Shown here piece after piece: positions 42,069-50,377 of a stretch of 64,000 nt of DNA. The stretch comes from Nocardioides islandensis (GTDB taxonomy: Bacteria > Actinomycetota > Actinomycetes > Propionibacteriales > Nocardioidaceae): assembly GCF_015352455.1 (NCBI RefSeq), contig NZ_JADKPN010000003.1, forward strand, positions 124,001-188,000, given 5' to 3'. The notes below the pieces were generated by a model, which worked only from the letters and a program-made list of their open reading frames with translations, searched no databases and was not told the DNA's origin. Position numbers and translations under genes: made by a program. Each line of letters starts with the position of its first letter. Position 1 is the stretch's first letter.

Positions 42069-43148
42069 ATGGACATCAGCACCACGCGTACGTCGACCCC
42101 GACGACCGACGACCGGCTCGCCGAGATCCTCGCGAACCCCGGCTTTGGCACGTACTTCACCGACCACATGTTCACGGTCGAGTGGACGCCCTCGGAGGGG
42201 TGGCACGACGCGCGGGTGACGCCGTACGGCCCGTTGACCCTCGACCCTGCGACGGCGGTCCTGCACTACGCGCAGGAGATCTTCGAGGGGATGAAGGCCT
42301 ACCGCCACGAGGACGGGTCGGTCTGGACCTTCCGCCCCGAGGCGAACGCCGAGCGCATGGTGCGCTCCAGCCACCGGCTCGCGCTGCCGGAGCTGCCGCC
42401 GGAGGACTTCGTGCGGGCCGTCGACGCGCTGGTCGAGGTCGACCAGCGCTGGGTGCCGGACGCGGCGGGGGAGAAGTCGCTGTACATCCGGCCGTTCATG
42501 ATCGCGACCGAGAAGTTCCTCGGCGTCCGGCCGGCGCAGCACGTCACGTTCATGGTGATCGCCAGCCCCGCCGGCGCGTACTTCAGCAAGGGCGTCAAGC
42601 CGATCAGCCTGTGGCTGTCGACCGACTACACGCGCGCCGGCCGCGGCGGCATGGGTGCCGCCAAGACCGGCGGCAACTACGCCTCGTCGCTGATCGCGCA
42701 GCAGGAGGCCACCGCGCAGGGCTGCGACCAGGTCGTGTTCCTCGACGCCCAGGAGGGCAGGTACGTCGAGGAGCTGGGCGGCATGAACATGTACTTCGTC
42801 CACGCCGACGGCCACATCGTCACCCCCGAGACCGGCACGATCCTCGAGGGCATCACCCGGTCCAGCATCATCGACCTCGCGGGCAAGCTCGGCCACCAGG
42901 TCGAGGAGCGGAAGTTCTCGATCGACGAGTGGCGCGACGGGGTGACCAGCGGCGACATCGTCGAGGTCTTCGCGTGCGGCACGGCTGCCGTCGTCACGCC
43001 CGTGGGCCAGCTGCGCTGGGCCGGCGGCGAGGCCGGTGCGGCCGACGGCGAGGCCGGTTCGCTGACGATGCAGCTGCGCCAGGCGCTCGTCGACATCCAG
43101 TACGGCCGCGCGGACGACACGTTCGGGTGGATGCACCAGGTCTGCTGA
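42069..43148 (+). CDS. ilvE: Branched-chain amino-acid aminotransferase
   Basis: 359 residues from ATG 42069 (AGGGTGACC upstream; an in-frame TTG at 42051 is less likely). PLP fold-type IV enzyme for the last step of Val, Leu and Ile synthesis and the first of their breakdown. HYAQEIFEGMKAYRHEDGSVWTFRPEAN, PLP Lys in GAAKTGGNYASSL, and the EELGGMNMYFV plus GTAAVVTPVG motifs. Length fits the long (type II) group. Confidence 0.96.
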   Translation: MDISTTRTSTPTTDDRLAEILANPGFGTYFTDHMFTVEWTPSEGWHDARVTPYGPLTLDPATAVLHYAQEIFEGMKAYRHEDGSVWTFRPEANAERMVRSSHRLALPELPPEDFVRAVDALVEVDQRWVPDAAGEKSLYIRPFMIATEKFLGVRPAQHVTFMVIASPAGAYFSKGVKPISLWLSTDYTRAGRGGMGAAKTGGNYASSLIAQQEATAQGCDQVVFLDAQEGRYVEELGGMNMYFVHADGHIVTPETGTILEGITRSSIIDLAGKLGHQVEERKFSIDEWRDGVTSGDIVEVFACGTAAVVTPVGQLRWAGGEAGAADGEAGSLTMQLRQALVDIQYGRADDTFGWMHQVC

Positions 43149-43212
43149 CCGGTCACGTCGCACACCCGGTGGTTGGCCGGGTTTCGGCGTCCGTCCGGTT
43201 ACGCTCGTTCGC

Positions 43213-44883
43213 GTGACGAGCGTGCCGCGACCGCAGGCGCCGCCGGGCCTGACGGTCGGGGGTTACACCCTGCTGACGCGCCTCGGCGAGGGCGGCATGG
43301 GCGTGGTGCACCTGGCTCGCAAGCCGGGTGGCGAACGGGTGGCGCTCAAGGTGCTGCGGCCGCACATCGTCGGCGACGACGAGGCCCGTGCGCGGCTGGC
43401 CCGCGAGGTGAGCTCGCTGCGCCGGATCCGTAGCGAGTGGGTGGCCGAGATCGTGGACGCCGACCCCTGGGGGCCGGTGCCGTACGTCGCGACCCGCTAC
43501 GTGCCGGGCTTCTCGCTGCACGACCAGGTCCAGGAGGACGGCCCGGTCACCGGCGCCGACCTCATCTGGCTCGCCCGGTCGCTGGCCGAGGGGGTCGCGA
43601 GCGTCCACGCGTGTGGCGTGCTGCACCGCGACGTGAAGCCCTCGAACGTGCTGATGGAGGGGCGCAAGCCGATCCTCATCGACTTCGGGCTCGCCCGCGT
43701 CGCCGACGACCCCAAGCTCACCCACACCGGCTGGCTGCTCGGCACGCCCGGGTACCTGCCGCCCGAGATCCTCCACGGCGACGACGCGACCACCGCCTCC
43801 GACGTGCACTCGTGGGCGGCCACCGTCGCGTACGCCGGCCTTGCCCGCTCGCCGTACGGCTCCGGACCGTCGATGGCGATCATGGACCGCGTCCGGCGCG
43901 GCGACCACGACCTCTCCGGCCTGCCCGACGCGCTCGCCCGGCTGCTGGCTGCCGCGCTCGACCCGGAGCCCTCGCGCCGACCGACGCTCGACCGGATCCG
44001 GCACGCGCTGGACCCCGACCAGGACCCGCGCACCCCGCTCCCGGGGTCGCCGCCGGACGAGACCGAGGACCTGTTCACCATGCCGCTGGCTATCGCCGCC
44101 CAGGCGGGGGTGCTGCCCCGGCTGATGAACGGGCCGGACGCCGTCACCGAGGTACGTCCGACCGAGGTCGAGCCGGCCCCGGGCGGTACGTGGGTGCAGC
44201 CGCGGGAGAGCCGTCCGACCCACTGGAACGACAGCCCGCACAACCCGCAGGACTTCTGGGACGAGGACTGGCACGACCACCGGTTGTCCCCGCAGGGCTG
44301 GGTCGGACCCCCGCCGCTCCCGCCCGCCCCGCGGATCGAGCGGGCCCGTCGGGCGCTGCTGCTGACCGGCGCGGCGACGACGGTCGGGGCCGCCGTGGCG
44401 GCGTACCCCTATCTCGCCACGGGCGTGGTCCTGCTGCTCACCTGGCTCCTGCGCAGCGGCTCGATGACCGCCAGCGCCACCGGCGACCGGCAGCGGATGC
44501 GCGGGGCCGTGCGGTGGTACGACGCCGTGGTCGCGCCGCTCTCGGCTCCCTGGCACCTGCTGCGGTCGATCCCGACCACGTTCCTGCTGCTGGTGTGGGC
44601 CGGCGGCTTCGCGATCGCGGCCGCCCTGCTGTGCTACGCGTTCTCGGTGACGCTGGCCCGCACGCTGTTCGTCAGCGGGGTCGCGCTCGCCATGGCGCTG
44701 TACCTCGGCCCCGGCGGATCCCGGGTGCGCAGGCCCCTGTCGCGGCTGGTGATCCCGCTCAGCCGCACGACCGGCACCTGGGGCCTGGCCCTCGCGGCGC
44801 TGCTGCTCGCCGCCGTCGTGCTCGGGCTGGTCTCGGAGGCGGGGATCCACTGGGTGCCCGCCACGGACCGACCCGGATCCTGA
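43213..44883 (+). CDS. Ser/Thr protein kinase with multi-pass C-terminal membrane domain
   Basis: 556 residues from GTG 43213, leaderless (TACGCT seven bases before). N-terminal Hanks kinase (15-275): LGEGGMGVVHLA, ATP Lys 46, HRDVKPSNVL catalytic loop, DFGLARV and the GTPGYLPPEI activation end, all intact. A Pro-rich linker (280-375) with WNDSPHNPQDFWDEDWHDH follows, then four or five membrane helices and no extracellular PASTA domain. An active membrane kinase; its place between ilvE and cimA suggests a link to amino-acid supply, but this may be chance. Confidence 0.88.
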   Translation: MTSVPRPQAPPGLTVGGYTLLTRLGEGGMGVVHLARKPGGERVALKVLRPHIVGDDEARARLAREVSSLRRIRSEWVAEIVDADPWGPVPYVATRYVPGFSLHDQVQEDGPVTGADLIWLARSLAEGVASVHACGVLHRDVKPSNVLMEGRKPILIDFGLARVADDPKLTHTGWLLGTPGYLPPEILHGDDATTASDVHSWAATVAYAGLARSPYGSGPSMAIMDRVRRGDHDLSGLPDALARLLAAALDPEPSRRPTLDRIRHALDPDQDPRTPLPGSPPDETEDLFTMPLAIAAQAGVLPRLMNGPDAVTEVRPTEVEPAPGGTWVQPRESRPTHWNDSPHNPQDFWDEDWHDHRLSPQGWVGPPPLPPAPRIERARRALLLTGAATTVGAAVAAYPYLATGVVLLLTWLLRSGSMTASATGDRQRMRGAVRWYDAVVAPLSAPWHLLRSIPTTFLLLVWAGGFAIAAALLCYAFSVTLARTLFVSGVALAMALYLGPGGSRVRRPLSRLVIPLSRTTGTWGLALAALLLAAVVLGLVSEAGIHWVPATDRPGS

Positions 44884-44888
44884 GACTT
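44869..44888 (+). promoter_or_regulatory. Weak match to the ilvB/leuB operator motif before cimA
   Basis: ATCCTGAGAC (44877-44886) overlaps the kinase stop and lies 49 bases before the cimA leader start. Shares ATCCTG plus GAC with the ilvB site (ATCCTGGGAC). Confidence 0.3.
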
Positions 44889-44925
44889 CTGCCCGCGGTT
44901 GGGCACCCCGTGTCACGATGAGGAC

Positions 44926-44955
44926 GTGCAGCAGTACCGCATCATCATCACCTAG
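44926..44955 (+). CDS. cimA leader peptide with three consecutive isoleucine codons
   Basis: GTG start (44926) and nine codons: MQQYRIIIT, stop TAG at 44953. Three ATC codons in a row sit four codons before the end. CACGAT six bases before the GTG could be the -10, making the leader RNA leaderless. Directly after comes a perfect nine-base hairpin and then a T-tract terminator. The peptide reads out the very amino acid that CimA's pathway makes, the classic logic of ribosome-mediated attenuation. Confidence 0.8.
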   Translation: MQQYRIIIT

Positions 44956-44977
44956 CGCGTCGGAGACCCCGACGCGC
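44955..44977 (+). promoter_or_regulatory. cimA attenuator: leader-stop hairpin
   Basis: GCGCGTCGG (44955-44963) and CCGACGCGC (44969-44977) are perfect complements around a five-base loop; the left arm begins in the leader stop codon. Confidence 0.7.
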
Positions 44978-44979
44978 CG

Positions 44980-45005
44980 ACCTCTCGTTCCCGAGAGGTT
45001 TTTTT
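44980..45005 (+). terminator. cimA attenuator: intrinsic terminator
   Basis: ACCTCTCG and CGAGAGGT (44980-44987, 44992-44999) with a four-base loop, followed by seven T in all. It ends 28 bases before the cimA start. Confidence 0.9.
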
Positions 45006-45033
45006 GTTGTCACGACACGAGAGAACCGAGCCA

Positions 45034-46617
45034 ATGGACCTGCAGGGCAGCTTCCACGTCTACGACACCACCCTGCGCGACGGCGCGCAGCAGGAGGGGC
45101 TGAACCTCTCCGTCGCCGACAAGCTGTCCATCGCGCGGCAGCTCGACGAGCTCGGGGTCGGCTACATCGAGGGTGGCTGGCCCGGTGCCAACCCGAAGGA
45201 CACCGAGTTCTTCCGGCGGGCCCAGGACGAGCTCGACCTCAAGCACGCGCGACTCGCGGCGTTCGGGGCGACCCGAAGGGCCGGGGTACGCGCGGCCGAC
45301 GATCCGCTGGTCGCCGCGCTCCGCGACAGCGGCGCGGGTGTGGTGACGCTCGTCGCCAAGTCCCACGAGCGCCACGTCGAGCTGGCCCTGCGCACCACCC
45401 TCGAGGAGAACCTCGCGATGGTCCGCGACACCGTCGAGCACCTGCGCGCCGAGGGCCAGCAGGTGTTCCTCGACGCCGAGCACTTCTTCGACGGGTACCG
45501 CCTCAACCGCGACTACGCGCTCGAGGTGCTCCGCACGGCGTACGACGCGGGCGCCTCGGTCGTCGCGCTCTGCGACACCAACGGTGGCATGCTCCCGACC
45601 TGGGTCGCCGACGTGGTGCATGACGTGGTCGAGACGACCGGCGTGCGCGTCGGCATCCACTGCCACAACGACACCGGCTGCGCGGTCGCCAACACCCTCG
45701 CGGCGGTGGCCGCCGGCGCCACGCACGTGCAGGGCACCGTCAACGGCTACGGCGAGCGCACCGGCAACGCCGACCTGCTCGCCGTCGTCGCCAATCTCGA
45801 GGTCAAGCTCGGACGCCAGGTGCTCCCCACCGGGCGCCTCGGCGACGCCACCCGGATCGCGCACGCCGTCGCCGAGGTCACCAACGTGCCGCCCGCCTCG
45901 CGGCAGCCGTACGTCGGCACCTCGGCGTTCGCCCACAAGGCCGGTCTGCACGCGAGCGCCATCAAGGTCGACCCGGACCTCTACCAGCACATGGACCCGG
46001 CCGACGTGGGCAACGACATGCGGCTGCTGGTCAGCGACATGGCCGGCCGCGCGTCGATCGAGCTCAAGGGCCGCGAGCTCGGCTACGACCTCTCCGGCGA
46101 CCGGGACCTGGTCGCCCGCGTGACCGGACGGGTCAAGGAGATGGAGGCCCGGGGCTTCACCTTCGAGGCCGCCGACGCGTCGTTCGAGCTGCTCCTCGCC
46201 GAGGAGGTCGAGGGCGCCCGCCCGTCGTACTTCGACGTCGAGTCGTGGCGGGTCATCACCGAGACCCGTCCCGGTGACGAGGCGGTCTCGGAGGCGACGG
46301 TGAAGCTGCGCGCCGACGGCGTGAGGTATGTCGTCACCGGTGAGGGCAACGGCCCGGTCAACGCGCTGGACTTCGCGCTGCGCGAGGCGATCGGCCAGGC
46401 GTACCCCGAGGTCGCCAAGTTCGAGCTCATCGACTACAAGGTGCGCATCCTCGACCAGGGCCACGGCACCGACGCCATCACCCGGGTGCTCATCGAGACC
46501 ACGGACGGGCAGTCGTCCTGGGTCACCGTCGGCGTGGGTCACAACGTGATCGAGGCGTCATGGGGCGCCTTGGTCGACGGGCTGACCTTCGGGCTGCGCA
46601 AGCACCACCGCGCGTAG
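45034..46617 (+). CDS. cimA: (R)-citramalate synthase
   Basis: 527 residues from ATG 45034. HMGL-like enzyme condensing pyruvate and acetyl-CoA to citramalate, giving a threonine-independent route to 2-ketobutyrate and isoleucine. YDTTLRDGAQQEGLNLSVADKLSIARQLDELG with the metal Asp, GIHCHNDTGCAVANTLAAVAAGATHVQGTVNGYGERTGNADL, and a C-terminal LeuA-type allosteric domain (ALDFALREAIGQAYPEVAKFELIDYKVRIL). Length and the ALRE/HGTDA tail favour CimA over LeuA. Attenuated by an Ile leader, which supports the isoleucine assignment. Confidence 0.93.
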   Translation: MDLQGSFHVYDTTLRDGAQQEGLNLSVADKLSIARQLDELGVGYIEGGWPGANPKDTEFFRRAQDELDLKHARLAAFGATRRAGVRAADDPLVAALRDSGAGVVTLVAKSHERHVELALRTTLEENLAMVRDTVEHLRAEGQQVFLDAEHFFDGYRLNRDYALEVLRTAYDAGASVVALCDTNGGMLPTWVADVVHDVVETTGVRVGIHCHNDTGCAVANTLAAVAAGATHVQGTVNGYGERTGNADLLAVVANLEVKLGRQVLPTGRLGDATRIAHAVAEVTNVPPASRQPYVGTSAFAHKAGLHASAIKVDPDLYQHMDPADVGNDMRLLVSDMAGRASIELKGRELGYDLSGDRDLVARVTGRVKEMEARGFTFEAADASFELLLAEEVEGARPSYFDVESWRVITETRPGDEAVSEATVKLRADGVRYVVTGEGNGPVNALDFALREAIGQAYPEVAKFELIDYKVRILDQGHGTDAITRVLIETTDGQSSWVTVGVGHNVIEASWGALVDGLTFGLRKHHRA

Positions 46618-46660
46618 GCGGCCGAGCGGGATCACCGATGCCTCGGGCTAGCGTGATCGC

Positions 46661-48043
46661 GTGACCGACCTGCACGACCTCACGGCGCTGGAGCAGGCCC
46701 AGGCCGTACGGCGCCGCGAGGTGTCGCCGCTCGAGCTGGTCGAGCACTACGCGGCCCGCGTGGACGACGTCGGCGCGTTCGTCACCCGGACGACCGACCA
46801 GGCCCGGGAGCGCGCCGCTGCACTGCCCGTCGGCGACGGCGCCCTCTGGGGTGTGCCGACCGCCATCAAGGACCTCAACCTCACGGCCGGCGTGCGCACG
46901 ACCTTCGGGTCGCCGGTGTTCGCGGACTTCGTGCCCGACGTCTCCGACGGCGTCGCGCTCGCGATGGGGGCGGCCGGCCTGGTGAGCCTGGGCAAGACCT
47001 CGACACCGGAGTTCGGGTCGCCCTGCTACACCGAGCCCGAAGGGCTGCCGCCGGCGGTCACGCCGTGGGACCGGACCCGCATGGCCGGCGGCTCGTCCGG
47101 CGGGGCGGCGGCCGCGGTGGCTGCCGGACTGGTCCCCGTCGCCCAGGGATCGGACGGTGGTGGGTCCATCCGGATCCCGGCGTCGTGCTGCGGTCTGGTG
47201 GGGTTGAAGCCCTCACGCGGGCGGGTCAGTGGTCACCCGATGTACGGCGACCCGGTGGGTTTGGCGACGGCCGGGGCGATCTCCCGGACCGTGCGCGACG
47301 CGGCGGCGATGCTGGACGTGCTCGCCGGTCGTCGGGCGGGTGATCCGTCCTGGGCGCCACCCCCTTCCGAGACGTTCCTGGCGGCGTGCGAGCGGGAACC
47401 TGGCCCGCTCCGGATCGCGAGGTTCATCGAACCAGTCATCGCCGACACCGCCGTCGACCCGGAGTGCGTCCGGGCATGGGAGGACGCCTCGGCGCTGCTC
47501 GCGAGCCTGGGCCACGAGGTCGAGGACGTCCCCGTCCCGCTGCCGGACTCCGCCGTCCCCACCTTCGAGACGTGCTGGTCCGTGCTCACCGCGCTGTCCG
47601 TCGTACCTCCCGAGCAGGAGCACCTCCTCCGCCCGCTGACCCGGTGGCTGACCGACCGCGGCCGCGCGGTCTCCGGGCCGGAGTTCGGGCTGGCCATCGG
47701 CGAGCTGCGCCGCCTCGCGGCCGGAGCTCTCGAGGCGCTGGCGCCGTACGACGCGGTGCTCACCCCGACCCTGGCCGTCCCCCCGCTGCCCGTCGGCGCG
47801 ATCAGGAACGACGACGACCCCGCGGCGGACTTCGAGGCCCAGAAGGCCTTCACCCCCTGGACCTCCGCGTGGAACGTCACCGGCATGCCGGCGATCTCGC
47901 TGCCGCTGTCCTGGACGCCGGCCGGCCTGCCGGTCGGCGTGATGCTGGCCGCCCGCCCCGCCGAGGAGGAGCGGCTCCTGTCGCTCTCGGCCCAAGTCGA
48001 GGCCGCCGCCCCCTGGTTCGACCGGCACCCGCCGGGCTGGTGA
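46661..48043 (+). CDS. Amidase (amidase-signature family)
   Basis: 460 residues from GTG 46661, leaderless (TAGCGT, six-base spacer). Ser-cisSer-Lys triad present: Lys 70 in AIKDLN, Ser 145/146 in GGSSGG, and nucleophile Ser 169 in [10 protein letters not shown]. It hydrolyses an unknown amide in the cytosol; GatA-like but longer and not in a gat context. Ends one base before the convergent TetR stop. Confidence 0.88.
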   Translation: MTDLHDLTALEQAQAVRRREVSPLELVEHYAARVDDVGAFVTRTTDQARERAAALPVGDGALWGVPTAIKDLNLTAGVRTTFGSPVFADFVPDVSDGVALAMGAAGLVSLGKTSTPEFGSPCYTEPEGLPPAVTPWDRTRMAGGSSGGAAAAVAAGLVPVAQGSDGGGSIRIPASCCGLVGLKPSRGRVSGHPMYGDPVGLATAGAISRTVRDAAAMLDVLAGRRAGDPSWAPPPSETFLAACEREPGPLRIARFIEPVIADTAVDPECVRAWEDASALLASLGHEVEDVPVPLPDSAVPTFETCWSVLTALSVVPPEQEHLLRPLTRWLTDRGRAVSGPEFGLAIGELRRLAAGALEALAPYDAVLTPTLAVPPLPVGAIRNDDDPAADFEAQKAFTPWTSAWNVTGMPAISLPLSWTPAGLPVGVMLAARPAEEERLLSLSAQVEAAAPWFDRHPPGW

Positions 48044-48658
48044 CTATCCCGACGGCGGCTGGTTGACCTCGCGGCAGGCGATCCGCCGCACCAGGTCGTC
48101 CCAGCCGTGCTGGATGCGCTCGATGGGAACCTGCTCGTCGCGGGTCTGCTGCACGAGCACGACCATCTCCAAGGGGGCCAGCAGCGCGGTGGCCAGGAAG
48201 GCGATGTCGCCGCGCACGCCGAGCTGCGACAGCAGGTACCTCACGTGCATCGCGGCGAACGACATCGCGGCGTACGACCGCTCGCCGGCGCGGCCGGCGG
48301 CCCGGATCAGCTCGGCGTGCTGGAGGTTCACCTCCATCCGGCTGTGCCCGAACGCATGCAGCCGCTCGAGCGCCGGCGCGCCGGGCCCGAGCGGGGGAGG
48401 CCCCTCGATGACCAGCCGCTGGAACTCGGTCTCCGACCGGTTGAGCAACGCCGCCATCAGGCCCTCGCGGCTGTCGAAGCGCCGGAACACCGTGCCCTTG
48501 CCGACGCCCGCCTCGGCGGCCACGTTGTCCATCGTCACCGCGTCGACGCCGCAGTGCTCCACCAGCCGGGCCGCCGCCGCCAGCAGCGCCTCACGGTTGC
48601 GCGCCGCATCGGCGCGCTCCCGCGGCGGCTGGTCGAGGAGCGGGAGCGGGTCGAACAC
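48044..48658 (-). CDS. TetR/AcrR-family regulator
   Basis: 204 residues from GTG 48658, chosen because TAGTCT ends exactly six bases before it; a GTG two codons upstream (48664) would touch the -10. HTH in residues 16-62: NREALLAAAARLVEHCGVDAVTMDNVAAEAGVGKGTVFRRFDSREGLM. C-terminal ligand domain of unknown specificity. Divergent from a flavin reductase whose promoter carries a perfect palindrome. Confidence 0.88.
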   Translation of the reverse strand: MFDPLPLLDQPPRERADAARNREALLAAAARLVEHCGVDAVTMDNVAAEAGVGKGTVFRRFDSREGLMAALLNRSETEFQRLVIEGPPPLGPGAPALERLHAFGHSRMEVNLQHAELIRAAGRAGERSYAAMSFAAMHVRYLLSQLGVRGDIAFLATALLAPLEMVVLVQQTRDEQVPIERIQHGWDDLVRRIACREVNQPPSG

Positions 48659-48699
48659 GCGCACAGACTAGTTGTGAGACGGTCCCGACTCGATGGGAA

Positions 48700-48725
48700 T
48701 AGAACCGGACTACAGTCCGGTTCTA
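48700..48725. promoter_or_regulatory. TetR-family operator overlapping the reductase promoter
   Basis: TAGAACCGGACT and AGTCCGGTTCTA are perfect 12-base arms around AC. TACAGT (48711-48716), the likely -10 of the reductase gene, lies in the middle, so binding would block it. Confidence 0.85.
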
Positions 48726-48760
48726 GCGGTGCCAACCTCACCCCACTCGAGGAGATGTAC

Positions 48761-49318
48761 ATGTCCGACACCCGCGTCCTCGTCCTGCTCGGCAGCCTGC
48801 GCGCCGACTCCCTCAACCGCCGCATCGCCGAGACGCTGCGCGACCAGGCTCCCGCCGGGACGGTCGTGGAGATCGCCGAGGGACTCGGCGACCTGCCGTT
48901 CTACAACGAGGAGATCGACCACGACGACGAGGTGCCCGCGGGCGCGCAGCGGCTGCGCGAGCAGGTCGCCGGCGCGGACCGGGTGCTGGCGGTGACGCCG
49001 GAGTACAACGGCACGATGCCCGCCGTCCTGAACAACGCGATCGACTGGCTGTCCCGCCCGTACGGCGCCAACGCGCTGCGCGGCAAGCCGTTCGCCGCCC
49101 TCGGCGCCACGCCCACCCGCTTCGGCGGCAAGTGGTCGCACGACGACGCGCGTCGCTCCGCCACGGTCGCCGGTGCGCAGGTCGTCGCCGACATCGTCAT
49201 CTCCGAGTCGACCGTCGACCGCGGCGACATCCTCGAGGACGCCGAGTTCGTGGGACGGCTGTTGGGTGCCCTCGACGCCCTGGTCGAGCACAGCGGGGAG
49301 ACCGCGAGCGCGGCGTGA
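48761..49318 (+). CDS. NAD(P)H-dependent FMN reductase family protein
   Basis: 185 residues from ATG 48761 (GAGGAG six bases upstream; ATG 48755 in the same frame is too close to it). Flavodoxin-like fold with LLGSLRADSLNRRIAETL for FMN phosphate and VTPEYNGTMPAVLNNAIDWLSR, the signature of NADPH:FMN/quinone/azo reductases. Cytosolic. Likely derepressed by the divergent TetR protein when a quinone or other electrophile is sensed. Confidence 0.9.
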   Translation: MSDTRVLVLLGSLRADSLNRRIAETLRDQAPAGTVVEIAEGLGDLPFYNEEIDHDDEVPAGAQRLREQVAGADRVLAVTPEYNGTMPAVLNNAIDWLSRPYGANALRGKPFAALGATPTRFGGKWSHDDARRSATVAGAQVVADIVISESTVDRGDILEDAEFVGRLLGALDALVEHSGETASAA

Positions 49319-49332
49319 TCTGATGGGGAGCC

Positions 49333-49716
49333 ATGAGCTCCCTCACGCCGTACATCTGTGTCGCCGACTCCCGGGAAGCGATCGAGTGGTACGCCGCCGC
49401 GCTCGGTGCCGAGGTCGTCGTGGACCCGATCGTGATGCCGGACGGCCACGTCGGGCACTGCGAGCTCGGGGTCGGCGACGCGCGCTGGATGATGTCCGAC
49501 GAGTTCGAGTCGGCGGGCGTCGCGCCGCCGGCGCCCGACCGTGGCGCGGCGGTCACCCTGCACCTGCGAGTGCCGGACTGTGACGCCGCCGTGGCGAGGG
49601 TGAACGCGACCGGGGTGGAGATGACCCGAGGTCCGGAGGACAGCCCGCCGGCGGGCCGGGTCGCCGTCTTCACCGACCCGTTCGGCCACCGGTGGTTCCT
49701 CAACCAGGCTCTGTGA
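49333..49716 (+). CDS. VOC-family (PhnB/glyoxalase-like) protein
   Basis: 127 residues. TPYICVADSREAIEWYAAALGAEVVVDPIVMPDGHVGHCELGVGD at the start and GRVAVFTDPFGHRWFLNQAL at the end follow the PhnB-like VOC pattern, with His and Glu in place of metal ligands. Small-molecule binding or isomerase role not known. GGGGAG five bases before the ATG. Ends 17 bases into the convergent bioD gene. Confidence 0.85.
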   Translation: MSSLTPYICVADSREAIEWYAAALGAEVVVDPIVMPDGHVGHCELGVGDARWMMSDEFESAGVAPPAPDRGAAVTLHLRVPDCDAAVARVNATGVEMTRGPEDSPPAGRVAVFTDPFGHRWFLNQAL

Positions 49717-50377
49717 CGAACCACTGGGCGGCCTGGGCCCGGAACGTCTCTCGATCCAGCGACCCGGCGCCGTCCGGGATGACGGCCAGGACGGGTACGC
49801 CGGTGTGGGCCGGCAGGTCCTCGAGGTTCAGGCGCTCGGCGAGCCCCGGCTCGGACGGCCAGGCGCCGACGACGAGGCCGGCGGGCTCCACCCCACGTGA
49901 CCGCATGGCGGCCACCGTCAGCTCGGTGTGGTTGAGCGTGCCGAGCCCGGCGGCGACCACGACCACGACCTCGGCACCCAGCTCGACGGCGACGTCGAGC
50001 AGGGTGCCGCCCTCGGTGTCGAGCCGGACCAGCAGACCACCGGCCCCCTCGACCAGCACCGTGTCGTGGAACCCGGCCAGCACCCGTACCCGGTCGGCGT
50101 GCTCGGCCACCGGCGGGATGCGCACGCCCTTCAACCGAGCGGCCGTGTCCGGCGCCAGGGGGTCGTCGAGCGCGGTGAACTCCTGGACCGCGCACCCGGT
50201 CAGGGCATGCACGACCTCGGCGTCGCCCGGCTCGGTCGAGCCCGGGCCGACGCCGGTCTGCACCGGCTTGACGACGACGACCGACCCCTCCGTGGCCGCG
50301 CGCACCGCGAGGGCGGCCGTCGCGACGGTCTTGCCCACGCCGGTACCGGTCCCGGTCACCACGACGATCCGGCTCAT
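49700..50377 (-). CDS. bioD: Dethiobiotin synthetase
   Basis: 225 residues from ATG 50377, overlapping the bioF stop (ATGA). P-loop GTGTGVGKTVATAALAVRA, KPVQTG and VEGAGGLLVRLD match BioD, which closes the ureido ring of DAPA with CO2 and ATP. Last of bioA-bioF-bioD. Confidence 0.95.
   Translation of the reverse strand: MSRIVVVTGTGTGVGKTVATAALAVRAATEGSVVVVKPVQTGVGPGSTEPGDAEVVHALTGCAVQEFTALDDPLAPDTAARLKGVRIPPVAEHADRVRVLAGFHDTVLVEGAGGLLVRLDTEGGTLLDVAVELGAEVVVVVAAGLGTLNHTELTVAAMRSRGVEPAGLVVGAWPSEPGLAERLNLEDLPAHTGVPVLAVIPDGAGSLDRETFRAQAAQWFVTEPG

Noticed and set aside
45034..46617. 2-isopropylmalate synthase (LeuA)
   Set aside because: Domain order is shared, but the N-terminal sequence and the Ile-rich leader fit CimA better.
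46661..48043. GatA subunit
   Set aside because: Amidase signature only; not in a gat operon and the sequence around the triad differs from GatA.
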